Source: Limnomonas spitsbergensis (lineage: Eukaryota; Chlorophyta; Chlorophyceae; Chlamydomonadales). From it: DNA of 64,000 bases. Every line of letters begins with the position of its first letter. Position 1 is the stretch's first letter. The translations under genes were made by a program, and so were the position numbers. Location: assembly GCA_037349105.1 (NCBI GenBank), contig JAYJMM010000104.1, forward strand, positions 1,274,001 through 1,338,000, written 5' to 3'. Positions 10,799-19,957 of this stretch are shown here, piece after piece. The notes beneath the pieces are model-generated. The model was not told the origin of the DNA. It did not search any database and saw only the letters and a list, made by a program, of their open reading frames with translations.

Positions 10799-10884
10799 AC
10801 ATCAAGGCAGTTGGCGTCGGTTGCCTCCTTACATTTCCTACATCACGACGGTTGGTTCCTACATCAGCCAATGGAAACACGGCC
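10799..10884 (-). repeat. Harbinger right terminal and subterminal repeats
   Basis: The last bases read GGCCGTGTTTCCATTGG on the minus strand. Within the preceding 85 bases the motif TACATCA occurs three times (near 10799, 10849 and 10860). Clustered subterminal motifs next to the tip are the usual binding sites for the Myb-like partner; binding is an inference. Confidence 0.6.
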
Positions 10885-10886
10885 TT

Positions 10887-11060
10887 AAAGAGTAATATAC
10901 ACGACACACGCTGGTGCATAAAGAGTAATGCACAAGGCACGTGCTGGTGCATAAAGAGTAATCCACAAGGCACATACTGGTACATAAAGAGTTATCCACA
11001 CGGCACATGCTGGTGATAAAGAGTAATATACAAGGCGCATGCTGATGCATAAAGAGTAAT
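10887..11060 (+). repeat. 33-bp minisatellite, five to six copies
   Basis: The word AAAGAGTAAT (or AAAGAGTTAT) begins at 10887, 10920, 10953, 10986, 11018 and 11051, a 33-bp period with one 32-bp step. Units contain CACAAGGCACATGCTGGTG with substitutions. The open frames seen here on the minus strand are periodic by-products. Confidence 0.88.
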
Positions 11061-11126
11061 TGACATGTTTCGTTTCCCGGTGGAATATAAGAGCTCTTAT
11101 ATCCCACCGGGAAACGAAACATGTCA
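11061..11126. repeat. 66-bp near-perfect palindrome
   Basis: Two 33-base arms meet at GAGCTC with no spacer (centre 11093/11094) and differ at one position. The outer ends are TGACATG and CATGTCA. Part of the arm (TTATATCCCACCGGGAA) recurs near 11368. It could be two head-to-head ends of a small transposon or a cruciform-forming site. Confidence 0.85.
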
Positions 11127-11835
11127 TAGCCTACTCCACATTTTACTTTCCCGGATACTGAAATTTTTGAAGTTCGACAATTTACTTTTTGAAAATGTAA
11201 CTCCCCGAAGTTCAACAATTTACTTTTTCCCCGATAGATTTACGTATTTGCCGATTTAAAACATTTCATAACATTAAGACATTAAGACTGAAGTGTCAAC
11301 ATATTCAAAAATCCCCGATACTTACCGACAGTTAGATAATCCCGACAGTTATAATTCCATCAGCTGTTATATCCCACCGGGAAGTAAAACCCGTGGTGCT
11401 GCGCTACTTAATCCACTTTTCCGGGTTTAAATCTTTGTCTCACCCACTATCTACTTTTCAAATCTAATGTACCACAATCTACTTATGAAATCTTTCGCCG
11501 ATGCTTCTTGCGACGAATGTTATCGCGGCTTTCGGCGACGATTCGTCTATGACACGACGAATTCATAATGCCGTGTAATAGACGCGATCTATTGTTTCAT
11601 TATCAGATCATGTGTGGTATGCATAAAATGCAATGGTATGATACATACAGGTCATGCAAACCTATGCTTACCTGCGTACATACTGGGTATTATCGTATAT
11701 TCGTTCATCTGCGTGAGCACATACGATGTGGTCTGAGTTGCGTATACACTACTATGCACAGCATATATGAGCAGGTACTATGCGTGCATTGAAAATGTGA
11801 TGAGCGCGTATGCTCACATAGTCTCCACCAGGGAT
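11127..11835. other. AT-rich noncoding stretch
   Basis: No convincing gene is seen. The sequence is AT-rich, with repeated short words such as CAACAATTTACTTTTT near 11175 and 11214 and a fragment of the palindrome arm at about 11368. It may be the body of a decayed non-autonomous element, but no second boundary is visible. Confidence 0.4.
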
Positions 11836-12136
11836 GGCCACCATGGAGGGCCACCGGCTTGCGCGAAGCGCACGCCAGGGACTGCATGCATGATGTAGCA
11901 TGAGCTGGCCACCATGGAGGGCCGCCGGCTTGCGCGAAGCGCACGCCAGGGACTGCATGCATGATGCAGCATGAGCTGGCCACCATGGAGGGCCGCCGGC
12001 TTGCGCGAAGCGCACGCCTGGGACTGCATGCATGATGCAGCATGAGCTGGCCACCATGGAGGGCCGCCGGCTTGCGCGAAGCGCACGCCAGGGACTGCAT
12101 GCATGATGCAGCATGAGCTGGCCACCATGGAGGGCC
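11836..12136. repeat. 71-bp minisatellite, 4.2 copies
   Basis: The word GGCCACCATGGAGGGCC starts at 11836, 11907, 11978, 12049 and 12120, an exact 71-bp period. Each unit contains CGGCTTGCGCGAAGCGCACG, which includes a short TGCGC/GCGCA hairpin. A single related copy occurs at about 15184-15211. Minus-strand frames are open across it only because the unit lacks stops. Confidence 0.92.
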
Positions 12137-12315
12137 GTTATATACCGCAAGTACAGCGTCTTTAGCGGACTTCTTGCACGATTCACTTGACGTCAGACTC
12201 GCGTGAATTCAGACTAATACAATAAACATATGCGATGGAAGATTGCTTAGTCAATTGTGTAAATGATCAAGTTTCTGAGACGATACGCCCTCATAGCCAT
12301 AGAAACAGTGGAGTA

Positions 12316-12412
12316 TCTCGAGTTACCACTGTGACCCACTGTTGGGCGAGTCCTTGCGCTACGCGTCGCATCGTCGACTCAAAACCCAAAATCAAATATA
12401 TGTATTGTATTA
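12316..12412 (+). repeat. 97-bp direct repeat, copy 1
   Basis: This 97-bp segment, starting TCTCGAGTTACCACTG and ending TTGTATTA, recurs at 14942-15038 with a single substitution in the TATRTATTG part. The pair encloses a 40-bp minisatellite and the serine protease gene. It lacks the TG...CA ends of an LTR and has no visible primer-binding site after it. Confidence 0.9.
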
Positions 12413-13050
12413 CACCAGCAATAAACTACTTTGGCAGAAGGTGGGGTCCCTACCGTAGGGTGCTCCTCCGTGGTGCATACAATCACCCATGGATACGAAA
12501 CCAGAGCTGCATGCATTAGAAGCTCTGTAAAGTTTCAAAGAGAATAAAGTAGCGACGGGTGAGAAAATACTGCCCAAAGTTAGGGCATGCAAAAGTGTTT
12601 CCCGTGGCCGAACTGGATGGTCGGAAGTTCACGCCAAATTTGTACGGTGCTCACCTCATCCATTCGTCGTTCTCTTTCAACCATTCGCCGTTCTCTTTCA
12701 ACCATTCGCAGTTCTGCAATTTTCTCTAACTTTGGCGAGGTATGTATATCTCAGAACTTTGCCAAACCGTATGCTGTCGCCCCACGTTTTTAATTGGAGA
12801 GTATGATCTGTCTGCCTGTCGCATCACTGCATACTCGCTGCCACTCTCTCATACATCGCTGTGATCTTCCGGCACCGATCCGCTGAATTATTTCCCACCT
12901 TGTCCATTGCACAGGTTTCCTTCCTCTGATCGAGCTTACACATATAACAATCCTTCAGTTACAGGTGAGAATCAATTTATAGCTTTTGGGTGTGCAGCTG
13001 CCGGATCTTACATTGTAGGGAGAGGGGATGGAATGCACAATAACCCCCTT
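12413..13050. other. Noncoding stretch with a small 21-bp triplicate
   Basis: No gene is recognised. A 21-bp unit (CCATTCGCCGTTCTCTTTCAA and variants) is repeated three times at 12660-12715. The rest shows no clear structure. Confidence 0.4.
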
Positions 13051-13575
13051 GGGTTCAAGGCAGTCTCCATGCACCCTTGGGTGCAAGGCAGTCACCATGC
13101 ATGCGCACAGTCCCCCTTGGGTGCAAGGCGGTCACCATGCATGCGCACAGTCCCCCTTGGGTGCAAGGCGGTCACCATGCATGTGCACAGTCCCTCTTGG
13201 GTGCAAGGCGGTCACCATGCATGTGCACAGTCCCCCTTGGGTGCAAGGCGGTCACCATGCATGTGCACAGTCCCCCTTGGGCGCAAGGTGGTCACCATGC
13301 TTGCGCACAGTCCCCCTTGGGTGCAAGGCGGTCACCATGCATGTGCACAGTCCCCCTAGGGTGCAAGGCGGTCACCATGCATGTGCACAGTCCCCCTTGG
13401 GTGCAAGGCGGTCACCATGCATGTGCACAGTCCCCCTAGGGTGCAAGGCGGTCACCATGCATGTGCACAGTCCCCCTAGGGTGCAAGGCGGTCACCATGC
13501 ATGTGCACAGTCCCCCTAGGGTGCAAGGCGGTCACCATGCATGTGCACAGTCCCCCTAGGGTGCAAGGCGGTCAC
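13051..13575. repeat. 40-bp minisatellite, about 13 copies
   Basis: The word GTGCAAGGCGGTCACCATGC recurs every 40 bp from 13081 to 13561, preceded by one degenerate unit at 13051. Variation is limited to a few positions (for example CTTGG/CTAGG, GCATGCG/GCATGTG). All three plus-strand frames are open because 40 is not a multiple of three and the unit lacks stops; this is not evidence of coding. The array ends 136 bp before the protease start codon. Confidence 0.92.
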
Positions 13576-13711
13576 TAACCTCCTGGAGATCTCATGGTTA
13601 CCCCATGAGTCCCTATGGTGTTTTCATGGGTCCCCGGGAGACTCAGTTGGTCGGTGCTACGTGTCCCATTATTATTTGGCACCAACTGTACTTACTTCCA
13701 CATGCGTCTAA

Positions 13712-14491
13712 ATGGGGACAGCGAAAATGGATACATACAATAGACAACGATTCATGTACGGCCTTCCCGTTGAGTACGAGCTTGGGCGCGCTACCGCCGA
13801 GCTCGTTGAGAAGCGAGGCAAGCAGCTGCTTTCTCGATCGCAGTCCCTCTTGGCGCTGCTGCTCTGTTTTGACGGTGGCGATAACATTGTGGGGTCCTTG
13901 AACGGAACCTTCTACCTCGGCGGAGGACAGGCGCCATTGATTCTCACCACGGCCCACATCCTTGGGTGGGGCGGCGCTATCAAGTACAAGGCGTCGTTTG
14001 ACAGCGAGGACGGCGTCCCATGCGTACTGGATCTGGAGCTCCTCAAGTCGGGGATGGTCGTGCCTCACGCGACAGTGACCCCGCCGCAAGCACACCAGTT
14101 CAGCCCCGATCTGGCGGTGTTCAAATGCAAGGTTGACTCACAGACGGCGGCGACCCGCATGCCCGCCCTCGCTCCCCCTCTGCCCCCACGCGTCCCCTCT
14201 ATCGGCGACAAGGTGTACATCATGGCGTACACAGGGGGCGCGGCAAGAGTGCTGAACATCTCGGACGGCATCGTGTCGGCGACGAGTTGGAGCAAATACA
14301 CGACTACCGCATACGCGGACAATGGATACTCCGGTGCTCCTGTCATCGACATGCGGGGCTTCCTGTTGGGCATCGTCGTGGAAGGCATCGGAGCCACCAT
14401 CAAGCAAGTGAGCTTCGTGCCGTCGATCTTTATCCAAGCCTTCTTGCAAACCGGCGACCCGCAACTGCCAGGCCTGCCGGCGATTGATTAG
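13712..14491 (+). CDS. Trypsin-fold (chymotrypsin-like) serine protease, 259 aa
   Basis: The reading frame is uninterrupted, GC-rich and stands alone. The catalytic triad is visible in the expected order and spacing: His82 in LTTAHIL, Asp133 in SPDLAVFK and Ser207 in GYSGAPV. This matches the minimal chymotrypsin-fold proteases, which cleave peptide bonds. There is no obvious signal peptide, transmembrane anchor or extra domain. An in-frame TAA at 13709-13711 directly precedes the ATG, so 13712 is the first possible start (a second Met is at residue 6). Flanks are repeats on both sides. The GXSGXP motif is shared by cellular, organellar and RNA-virus-derived proteases, so the origin is open. 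The catalytic assignment is strong, the biological role unknown. Confidence 0.8.
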   Translation: MGTAKMDTYNRQRFMYGLPVEYELGRATAELVEKRGKQLLSRSQSLLALLLCFDGGDNIVGSLNGTFYLGGGQAPLILTTAHILGWGGAIKYKASFDSEDGVPCVLDLELLKSGMVVPHATVTPPQAHQFSPDLAVFKCKVDSQTAATRMPALAPPLPPRVPSIGDKVYIMAYTGGAARVLNISDGIVSATSWSKYTTTAYADNGYSGAPVIDMRGFLLGIVVEGIGATIKQVSFVPSIFIQAFLQTGDPQLPGLPAID

Positions 14492-14941
14492 GTCTCGTTG
14501 TGGTTCAGCAATTCAGCAATTCAGTTCAGCAATTCAGGCCTATGCGCCCCATACATGGTATCCGGTACCCGGTCCTCTCCACATAATTTACTGCAAATTC
14601 TTATGATGGTGTTTTTTGTTTGAAGGGATGTGAATGGAGTGTTAATGGAGAGCTTATGGCTGTGTTTTTCCTTTCTGGCTGAGTTTATTAATTTTCGCTA
14701 TTATTCATTTACGACACTGAACATTTTATGTATAATATTACACAAGAGTCGCGTTCAGTGCATGGAATACACACAAATTTATTTTCGAAGTTTCCGGAGA
14801 GATTTCGGAGCAGGGCACAAGCTTCGGCAGAAAAACGTAGATCAAGCGGTGTTTGGGAACAAAACGACTTGGTGGTAGTAAATTGGACTCTTGGTGGTAG
14901 TAAATTGGACTCTTGGTGCTCTTGGTGTTAGTAAATTGGAC
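14492..14941. other. Protease 3' flank with small direct repeats
   Basis: Just after the protease stop the word CAGCAATTCAG occurs several times. At 14868-14941 a unit of about 20-30 bp containing TAGTAAATTGGACTCTTGG is repeated three times and runs into the second 97-bp repeat. No gene is recognised in between. Confidence 0.5.
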
Positions 14942-15038
14942 TCTCGAGTTACCACTGTGACCCACTGTTGGGCGAGTCCTTGCGCTACGCGTCGCATCGT
15001 CGACTCAAAACCCAAAATCAAATATATATATTGTATTA
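14942..15038 (+). repeat. 97-bp direct repeat, copy 2
   Basis: Same orientation as copy 1 at 12316-12412 and identical except for one base. The start-to-start distance is 2626 bp, with the protease gene between the copies. Confidence 0.9.
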
Positions 15039-15154
15039 GTTAGTTACTCCAGTCTTCCCGATGCTGATAAGATCCCCTGGCATGGACTATCGACGATAAC
15101 TTCATAAAAGCACCGATATCCTGCAGTCTAGGCCATAGAAAGCGCCCGAGATGG

Positions 15155-15244
15155 CATGGGAATGCCATGGGGGGGGGCGCGCCCGGCTTGCGCGTAGCGC
15201 ACGCCAGGGACACCATGCGGATGCCATGGGGGGGGGGGGCGCCT
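15155..15244. repeat. Duplicated G-run motif with relic of the 71-bp unit
   Basis: Two copies of GATGCCATGGGGG or GAATGCCATGGGGG, each followed by a run of nine or more G and GCGCC, flank one copy of the core CGGCTTGCGCGTAGCGCACG that also forms the 71-bp minisatellite at 11.8 kb. The G runs could form quadruplex structures. Confidence 0.65.
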
Positions 15245-15755
15245 GGTGGTCAGTGCATGCTGCTATTTCAAGTGTCAATGTGGATTTTAGCTTGGGATGT
15301 GTGATATATATTTAGTCAATCATAGGCTGGAAAAGTAACCTGCGGCGAAAAGACAGTGGCAAGAGTAGGGTGGTCAGTGCATGTTGCTTATGTCCAGTCT
15401 CGACTCTCGATGTGGGTTCCAGTTTTTGAAGGGTGACGAGCTTCAATGAAGCAATGGGCTGGAAGATGGGTAGCAAACTTGCGGCGAAAAGAATGTGGCA
15501 GGAGTAGGGTGGTCAGTATGTTGCTCATGTCAAGTGTATATGAGGGCTCCGGCTGGATAAGTGGGACGAGCTTGAATTGCGCTCAGGGCTGCAAAAGGCT
15601 GAAAGTCGGCCTGCAGCGAAAACATTGGCAGGAGTAGGGTGGTCAGTAAATGCTGTTGATGTCAAGTATCGATGTGGGCTCCATCTGGATAAGTGTGACC
15701 AGCTTAAATTGCACAGAGGGCCAAAAAGAAACCTGCGAATAAAATACTTAGGGAG
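15245..15755. repeat. Degenerate tandem repeat of roughly 120-145 bp, four copies
   Basis: Each unit starts with GGTGGTCAGT (near 15245, 15370, 15509 and 15629), continues with ATGTCAAGTG and a GGGCTCC or GGGTTCC-like word, and ends with GCGAAAA...GGCAGGAGTAGG. Units have diverged by substitution and small indels. No coding signal. Confidence 0.75.
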
Positions 15756-16522
15756 GAAGCCAGGTTCATCCGTTCATTTCCTGCATTTAACTTCAGACAT
15801 TCGGACTCGTGGCTTCCTGCTGGCTGGCCAACAAAGGTGTTCTTTGAACACAGAAATAAAGGCAAGTGTTCAGACCGTTCTCTGGGTAAGGCAGTGGGCA
15901 GCAGTGGGCACCATCTTGGATTTTCAGTTGTGAACCTGGCAGGCAGTGTATCATGGTTTCCACTGCCTATTGCCAGGCTCCCCAGCTGAGATTCCATGCC
16001 TGGTGTGTGCATTAGTCGAATGGCTTGTATAAACCAATGGATGCGCGCCAAGGTGCGCTTGAATAGTCTCATGCGACTGATTTCACATTTTCACGTGTCG
16101 GCATTTTTGACTGATTTCACCTGAGACGGGCAACTTTCGCCGGATTCGCCGATGAAGCCGATCAAATGTCTGATTCCAGCAATTCAAGCCTCTGTATGCG
16201 ATGTAGGCGAGTTTTCTCTTTTGGTCTCGCAAAATAAGAGCAGCAAACACCAATATGAAGAAGTACGCACAGGCCCAGTGGAACCTTCATTCCGTGACGT
16301 GCGTGAAACACGTAGTAAACCCTGATCCGCATTACACGTACGGTAACCGACACTCGCCGCACAAACAAAATCCCACGGCACAGCGATTTCCGTTGTGTCG
16401 TTTACGGAAGCTAACAGCTCTCGGCCCATCAAATAGGAATCCAAGGCGCTTCGCAGCGGCACCGATACTCCTAGGGTTTGGGGGTGCCGCGTCACCCCAT
16501 CAGGTCGATTTGAATGCCCACA
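15756..16522. other. Noncoding stretch, no gene recognised
   Basis: Open frames here are short and show no recognisable domain or consistent codon bias. Confidence 0.35.
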
Positions 16523-16692
16523 CTGCCGAGCCTTTTAAATCAGGGCCCAGAGGTGCAGCGTCACTGCAAAGCACATAGGTCCCCCTCTCTTCCTTTAAAT
16601 TCCTTCTTTACTCCCTCCTGAACAGTTGAGCACCCACGCGGCCGAGCTTTGAGCGGGCCCAGAGGTGTAACGTTATTGACATAGGTCCACAT
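16523..16692 (+). repeat. Two tandem copies of a short dispersed repeat
   Basis: A unit of about 60 bp, containing CGGCCGAGC, then a spacer with a T-run or TTTGAGC, then GGGCCCAGAGGTG and AACGT(C/T)A(C/T)TGAC, and followed by ACATAGGTCC, occurs near 16523-16590 and 16628-16692. Related copies lie at 20885-20941 and, as a 3' fragment, at 17127-17165. It behaves like a small dispersed element (SINE or MITE relic). Its full-length structure is not clear. Confidence 0.6.
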
Positions 16693-16721
16693 ACAGCTTC
16701 CTGCCATGACAGTGGTGTTCG

Positions 16722-17290
16722 GTGTCAGCACTTTTTGACACGAGTACCGGAGGCTTACCCCAGATCCTGGAAATAATGCATGGCAAAATACCACCAAGTG
16801 CTCTCCTGCATGACCCTCAGCAAGCACTTGGTCTGCGGAAACGTGGACCTGTGGCCTTGGTAGGCCCAACTCAGCAGGTCATTATAGCCACCGGTTGCCG
16901 AAACCTCATCCTAGACCTCTTGCAGTGGGATGGGGTGGGGACCATTTTGGCATCCAGCCTGTCGTCCCCGGTACAGAGCGCGAAAAAAATGAAGTCAATG
17001 TCGCGATGGCCCAGAGTGAGCTGTGTCTCATCAACGTCCTCACCGGCAAGCCCCCCAAAGAAAAGTGTAGGACCTTAAGAGCCGTCTCAAACGTGACAAC
17101 GGTGACCAACTCGCAGTTTCTTCCTGACTGGGCCCAGAGGTGCAACGTCATTAACTGACTGGGCCAGCACCCCCGCGTCACGGTCGTCCGTACCATGGCC
17201 GGGAACACTGTCATCAACATGTCTGACATGCTCCTCACCCCCAGCAAGCACGAAGTGCGCCCCGCTGAGGAGGAGGATGTGATAAGTTAG
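16722..17290 (+). pseudogene. Decayed coding stretch, product unrecognised
   Basis: Three plus-strand segments have protein-like composition and GC-ending codons but lie in different frames: about 16740-16925 (with ALVGPTQQVIIATG), 16895-17125 (with VAMAQSELCLINVLTGKPPK) and 17163-17289 (with TVVRTMAGNTVINMSDMLLT, ending at a TAG). Between the second and third the tail of the short dispersed repeat is inserted, flanked by an 11-bp direct repeat. This looks like a gene or transposon fragment broken by frameshifts and an insertion. No family is recognised; alternatively these are separate small exons. Confidence 0.3.
17127..17165 (+). repeat. Short dispersed repeat tail flanked by 11-bp direct repeats
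   Basis: The words CTGACTGGGCC at the start and end of this interval enclose CAGAGGTGCAACGTCATTAA, the 3' part of the dispersed repeat seen at 16.6 and 20.9 kb. The arrangement fits an insertion with a target-site duplication, but the first bases of the element and of the duplication overlap, so the call is tentative. Confidence 0.4.
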
Positions 17291-18663
17291 GCTAACTGCC
17301 GGGTGAAGTAAGGCGCCAAATGAGTCGGCGACGAACCAAACCCCGGACACGCCCAGCAAGGCTAAAAATAACCGGACAGTGAATGCAGACTTGCCAGCCC
17401 CGAGGCGCGACAAGGGATGCGTAGTACGACTAGTACTTGTTGTGACGGCCCGTGCATGAGGCATGGCTGGAGGAGCAACCCAAGCAAGCGACATGAGGCT
17501 GCCGGCTAAAAGCCAAGGGCCGGCCGTCAGGAAGCAAGGGTGCAACGAATTAATTGTTTGGTAACATGTACCGACCAGTACCCCTAAAACAATCCCTGGG
17601 TGCAACGCCCCTTGTATAAGATGGTGCAAGAGGTATGGCTGTGGGACTGTGGGAGAGACCCAGGTACGCAACACAGGAGCGCCGAGCGCCGACCAGGGTG
17701 GCAGACCCGACAGCGACCGCAACTCCAACCGCCGCACCCCCTCCTCAACCTGCGACACCCGGTTGCCGACTGTGGTGGGAGGGTCGGGGACTACGCAGGA
17801 GCGGTCGGTTTGACCGGCCGTGGTCTGCCCTACAGTAGTCAGATTTTCGGATTGAGGGTTGAGGGTGATGCGGCCAAAAGGCCAATGAAGCATCTGCGGA
17901 TGTGTCACGCTAGACTGCTGCCGCGACGCCCCCCTGTTGCGCAACATGACTGAGGTGAGCAACCTGTTTCCCTGCACGGGGGTGAAATATTGTTTTCCTA
18001 TGTAACCTGAGGTGCGCACTGTGTGAAGTTTTGTGAAGTTTTTACAGTCCAACGGGGCATCACATTTGATGCATGGGACTTGTGCCCGTAAACCGGTACA
18101 TGCACTAAATATGCTAGGACAGCGAGCGAAAACCAATGACCCCCCTGGGCAAGCAACCAACACTCAACCACCGAGCAGTAGCGTGGGAATGAACCCCATA
18201 GTGCAGCAGATTAGCCCCAGCCATAAAACATGACGTGGGTGCAAAAGAGTTCGGTTGTACGCCTCCTACTAGGAAAGACAGGTGAGTGTCGTAAGGGACA
18301 GCGTTAGATTCTAATTGAGAAGGAAACAAGAAAGTTTTAGTGAAATTTTATGAGTCTGTGTAAAAACTGTGTGATGTGTAAGCGAAACTTCAGTGTGTTT
18401 CAGTGTTTTAAAATGTGTGAAATATGTATGAAACTGTGTGACACATAACTTAAGTGAGTTAAATGTTTAAAAAGTGTGACCTGTGTGTATAAATTATTGA
18501 GATGAGTGTGTGAAACTTCTGTAAGTGAGCCATTTCAATGTTAAATTAGTGATTCAAAAACGATGATACAAACACATGGACCAGAGATAGGAATTGTGAT
18601 AATCAAGGTGATAGTCATCCCAAGTCAAGACTCCCCCTTAACCTGACATATGAAAGCAAAAAC
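17291..18663. other. Stretch without a supported gene
   Basis: The left half is GC-rich and holds a long minus-strand open frame without a recognisable domain. The right half (18.3-18.6 kb) is T/G-rich with GTGTGAAA-like words. If the minus-strand ORF1 gene next door has a 3' untranslated region, it lies here; no reverse transcriptase frame follows it. Confidence 0.4.
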
Positions 18664-19863
18664 TCATGCGGCCACCTCCACCCCATCGACAAAGAGCCGA
18701 GCACGCGTGAAAAACACCCTCAACTTCATCTCCTTGGCAAACTGGAACTTGGGCCAGAGCTCATGCCGTGCCGACAACTCTGCAGGGGACATATCATCCC
18801 AGATGGTGACACCCTTGCCTGCCAACTGAATCCTCCCATACACTATGCTCTCGGCCTCGCTGCGATTGCCCACGCGGAACTTGATCTTCCGCATGAGCTT
18901 GTTGTTGGGATCCGGCTTGCCCATGCGGAAGGCGCTGTTGACATTGATAGTGATACCCATGAGCTTGCACACTGTCTCACACACCAGAGCCGCACAGTCC
19001 TCCCCCAGACCGCCCTCTGGCAGGCCAGATATCACGAAGCTGGAATCCCTGCTGTCATGCATGGCTAGCGGAGCAATGCCGTTGGCACCCATGCTGGTGC
19101 CACCGCCGCACGATGTTGCAACCGCCGGGGCTGCTGCCTGACACTCTGTGTTGTTGTTGTTGTTGACGCTGCTGCCGTTAGATCGTTCGGTTTCTACCAT
19201 CAGTGTAGTTCCTGCTGTTGCTGCTGCCAATGTTGCTTCTGACACCATCTTCTTCAAAACTGCCTTCACATTGACATGCTCCTTCTGCATCGCAGCTATC
19301 ACGACATCCCTGCCGTTCAGCACGCTCATGCTAGCCTTCAGTCCCGCTACATCATCACGAATGATCAGGAAAGATGGCTCAACGACTTCCTTCACCCACG
19401 TAGAAACCTTCTTCTCGAGCTCCACGAACTCCTTTTGTAATTCAAAGCATTTTGTTGCGTGCATCTGAAGCATCAACTCGTCGTTTTTCTGGGAGAATTG
19501 CTCCACCATGGGACGCACCGCCACATTCTGCCCCTCCAGCCACTTGATCCTCTGTCCTAGCAGCTCGTTTGTCCCTCGCAGATGCCCGACTAGCTCCTCC
19601 AGCGCAACCAATCTCTGGTCGAGGACTAGATGTTGGCCCTTCCAACGCTGAGTTCCTCCCTCGTCATGTAGATCCACATCCATCGCCGCCACAGAGGGCT
19701 CGTCTCCTTGATGACATACCTCGCCATGATCATCAAATCGCAAATGCTGCTGCTGTTCCTTCCGTCTTGATCTCCTGCCAGTGCCTGCGCTGCTGCCCGT
19801 GGGAACTTTGAATTTCTGCTGCGGGCTGAAGTCGTCAAATTCGTGCGATAAATGATTGGGCAT
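18664..19863 (-). CDS. LINE ORF1-like RNA-binding protein (coiled coil plus RRM-like), 399 aa
   Basis: The frame is intact from ATG to TGA. Residues 1-75 are polar with a basic RRSRRKEQQQ patch, and about 78-205 have the heptad-like Leu/Val pattern of a long coiled coil. After an Asn/Ala/Gly-rich linker, about 273-345 match the RRM-like core of L1-type ORF1 proteins (SSFVISGLPEG ... RKIKFRVGNRSEAESIV), followed by a C-terminal domain (about 350-399) with WDDMSPAELSARHELWP. Such proteins trimerise and coat LINE RNA. No reverse transcriptase is found on the minus strand downstream within the window, so this is an orphan ORF1, a non-autonomous element or a captured gene. The MITE begins 94 bp upstream of its ATG. 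Confidence 0.75.
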   Translation of the reverse strand: MPNHLSHEFDDFSPQQKFKVPTGSSAGTGRRSRRKEQQQHLRFDDHGEVCHQGDEPSVAAMDVDLHDEGGTQRWKGQHLVLDQRLVALEELVGHLRGTNELLGQRIKWLEGQNVAVRPMVEQFSQKNDELMLQMHATKCFELQKEFVELEKKVSTWVKEVVEPSFLIIRDDVAGLKASMSVLNGRDVVIAAMQKEHVNVKAVLKKMVSEATLAAATAGTTLMVETERSNGSSVNNNNNTECQAAAPAVATSCGGGTSMGANGIAPLAMHDSRDSSFVISGLPEGGLGEDCAALVCETVCKLMGITINVNSAFRMGKPDPNNKLMRKIKFRVGNRSEAESIVYGRIQLAGKGVTIWDDMSPAELSARHELWPKFQFAKEMKLRVFFTRARLFVDGVEVAA

Positions 19864-19957
19864 TGAGTTAAACTGTGGTTATATTGTTATATCGACAGAC
19901 ATACTGTAATAAGAAAGTGGGGCACTAATTCGTCGGTGGGGGAATGAAAGGTACATA

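Larger units (their letters stand above)
7137..10884. mobile_element. PIF/Harbinger DNA transposon, right end intact, left end not found
   Basis: The element holds the two genes typical of PIF/Harbinger: a DDE transposase on plus and a Myb/SANT-like protein on minus, here tail to tail. Read on the minus strand the right end begins GGCCGTGTTTCC, and the flanking bases 10885-10887 are TTA, the 3-bp target duplication usual for this superfamily. A matching GGCCGTGTTT end is not present between the LINE stop codon and the transposase. The left terminal repeat is therefore either deleted or separated by the LINE and outside the window. The right end sits exactly at the first unit of a 33-bp minisatellite. 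Confidence 0.8.

Noticed and set aside
12907..13519. Three overlapping plus-strand frames of GHHACAQSPLG-type repeats
   Set aside because: The 40-bp unit has no stop in any frame, so all three frames are open with the same repeat peptide; no codon preference.
12316..15038. Small LTR retrotransposon (TRIM) carrying the protease
   Set aside because: The 97-bp repeats do not start TG and end CA, no primer-binding site or polypurine tract is seen, and no target duplication was found. Only the direct-repeat arrangement is reported.
17087..18163. Minus-strand 358-residue frame
   Set aside because: No recognisable domain. It crosses the dispersed-repeat insertion and the plus-strand coding-like segments, and codon third positions show no clear bias. 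It could be reconsidered if transcribed.
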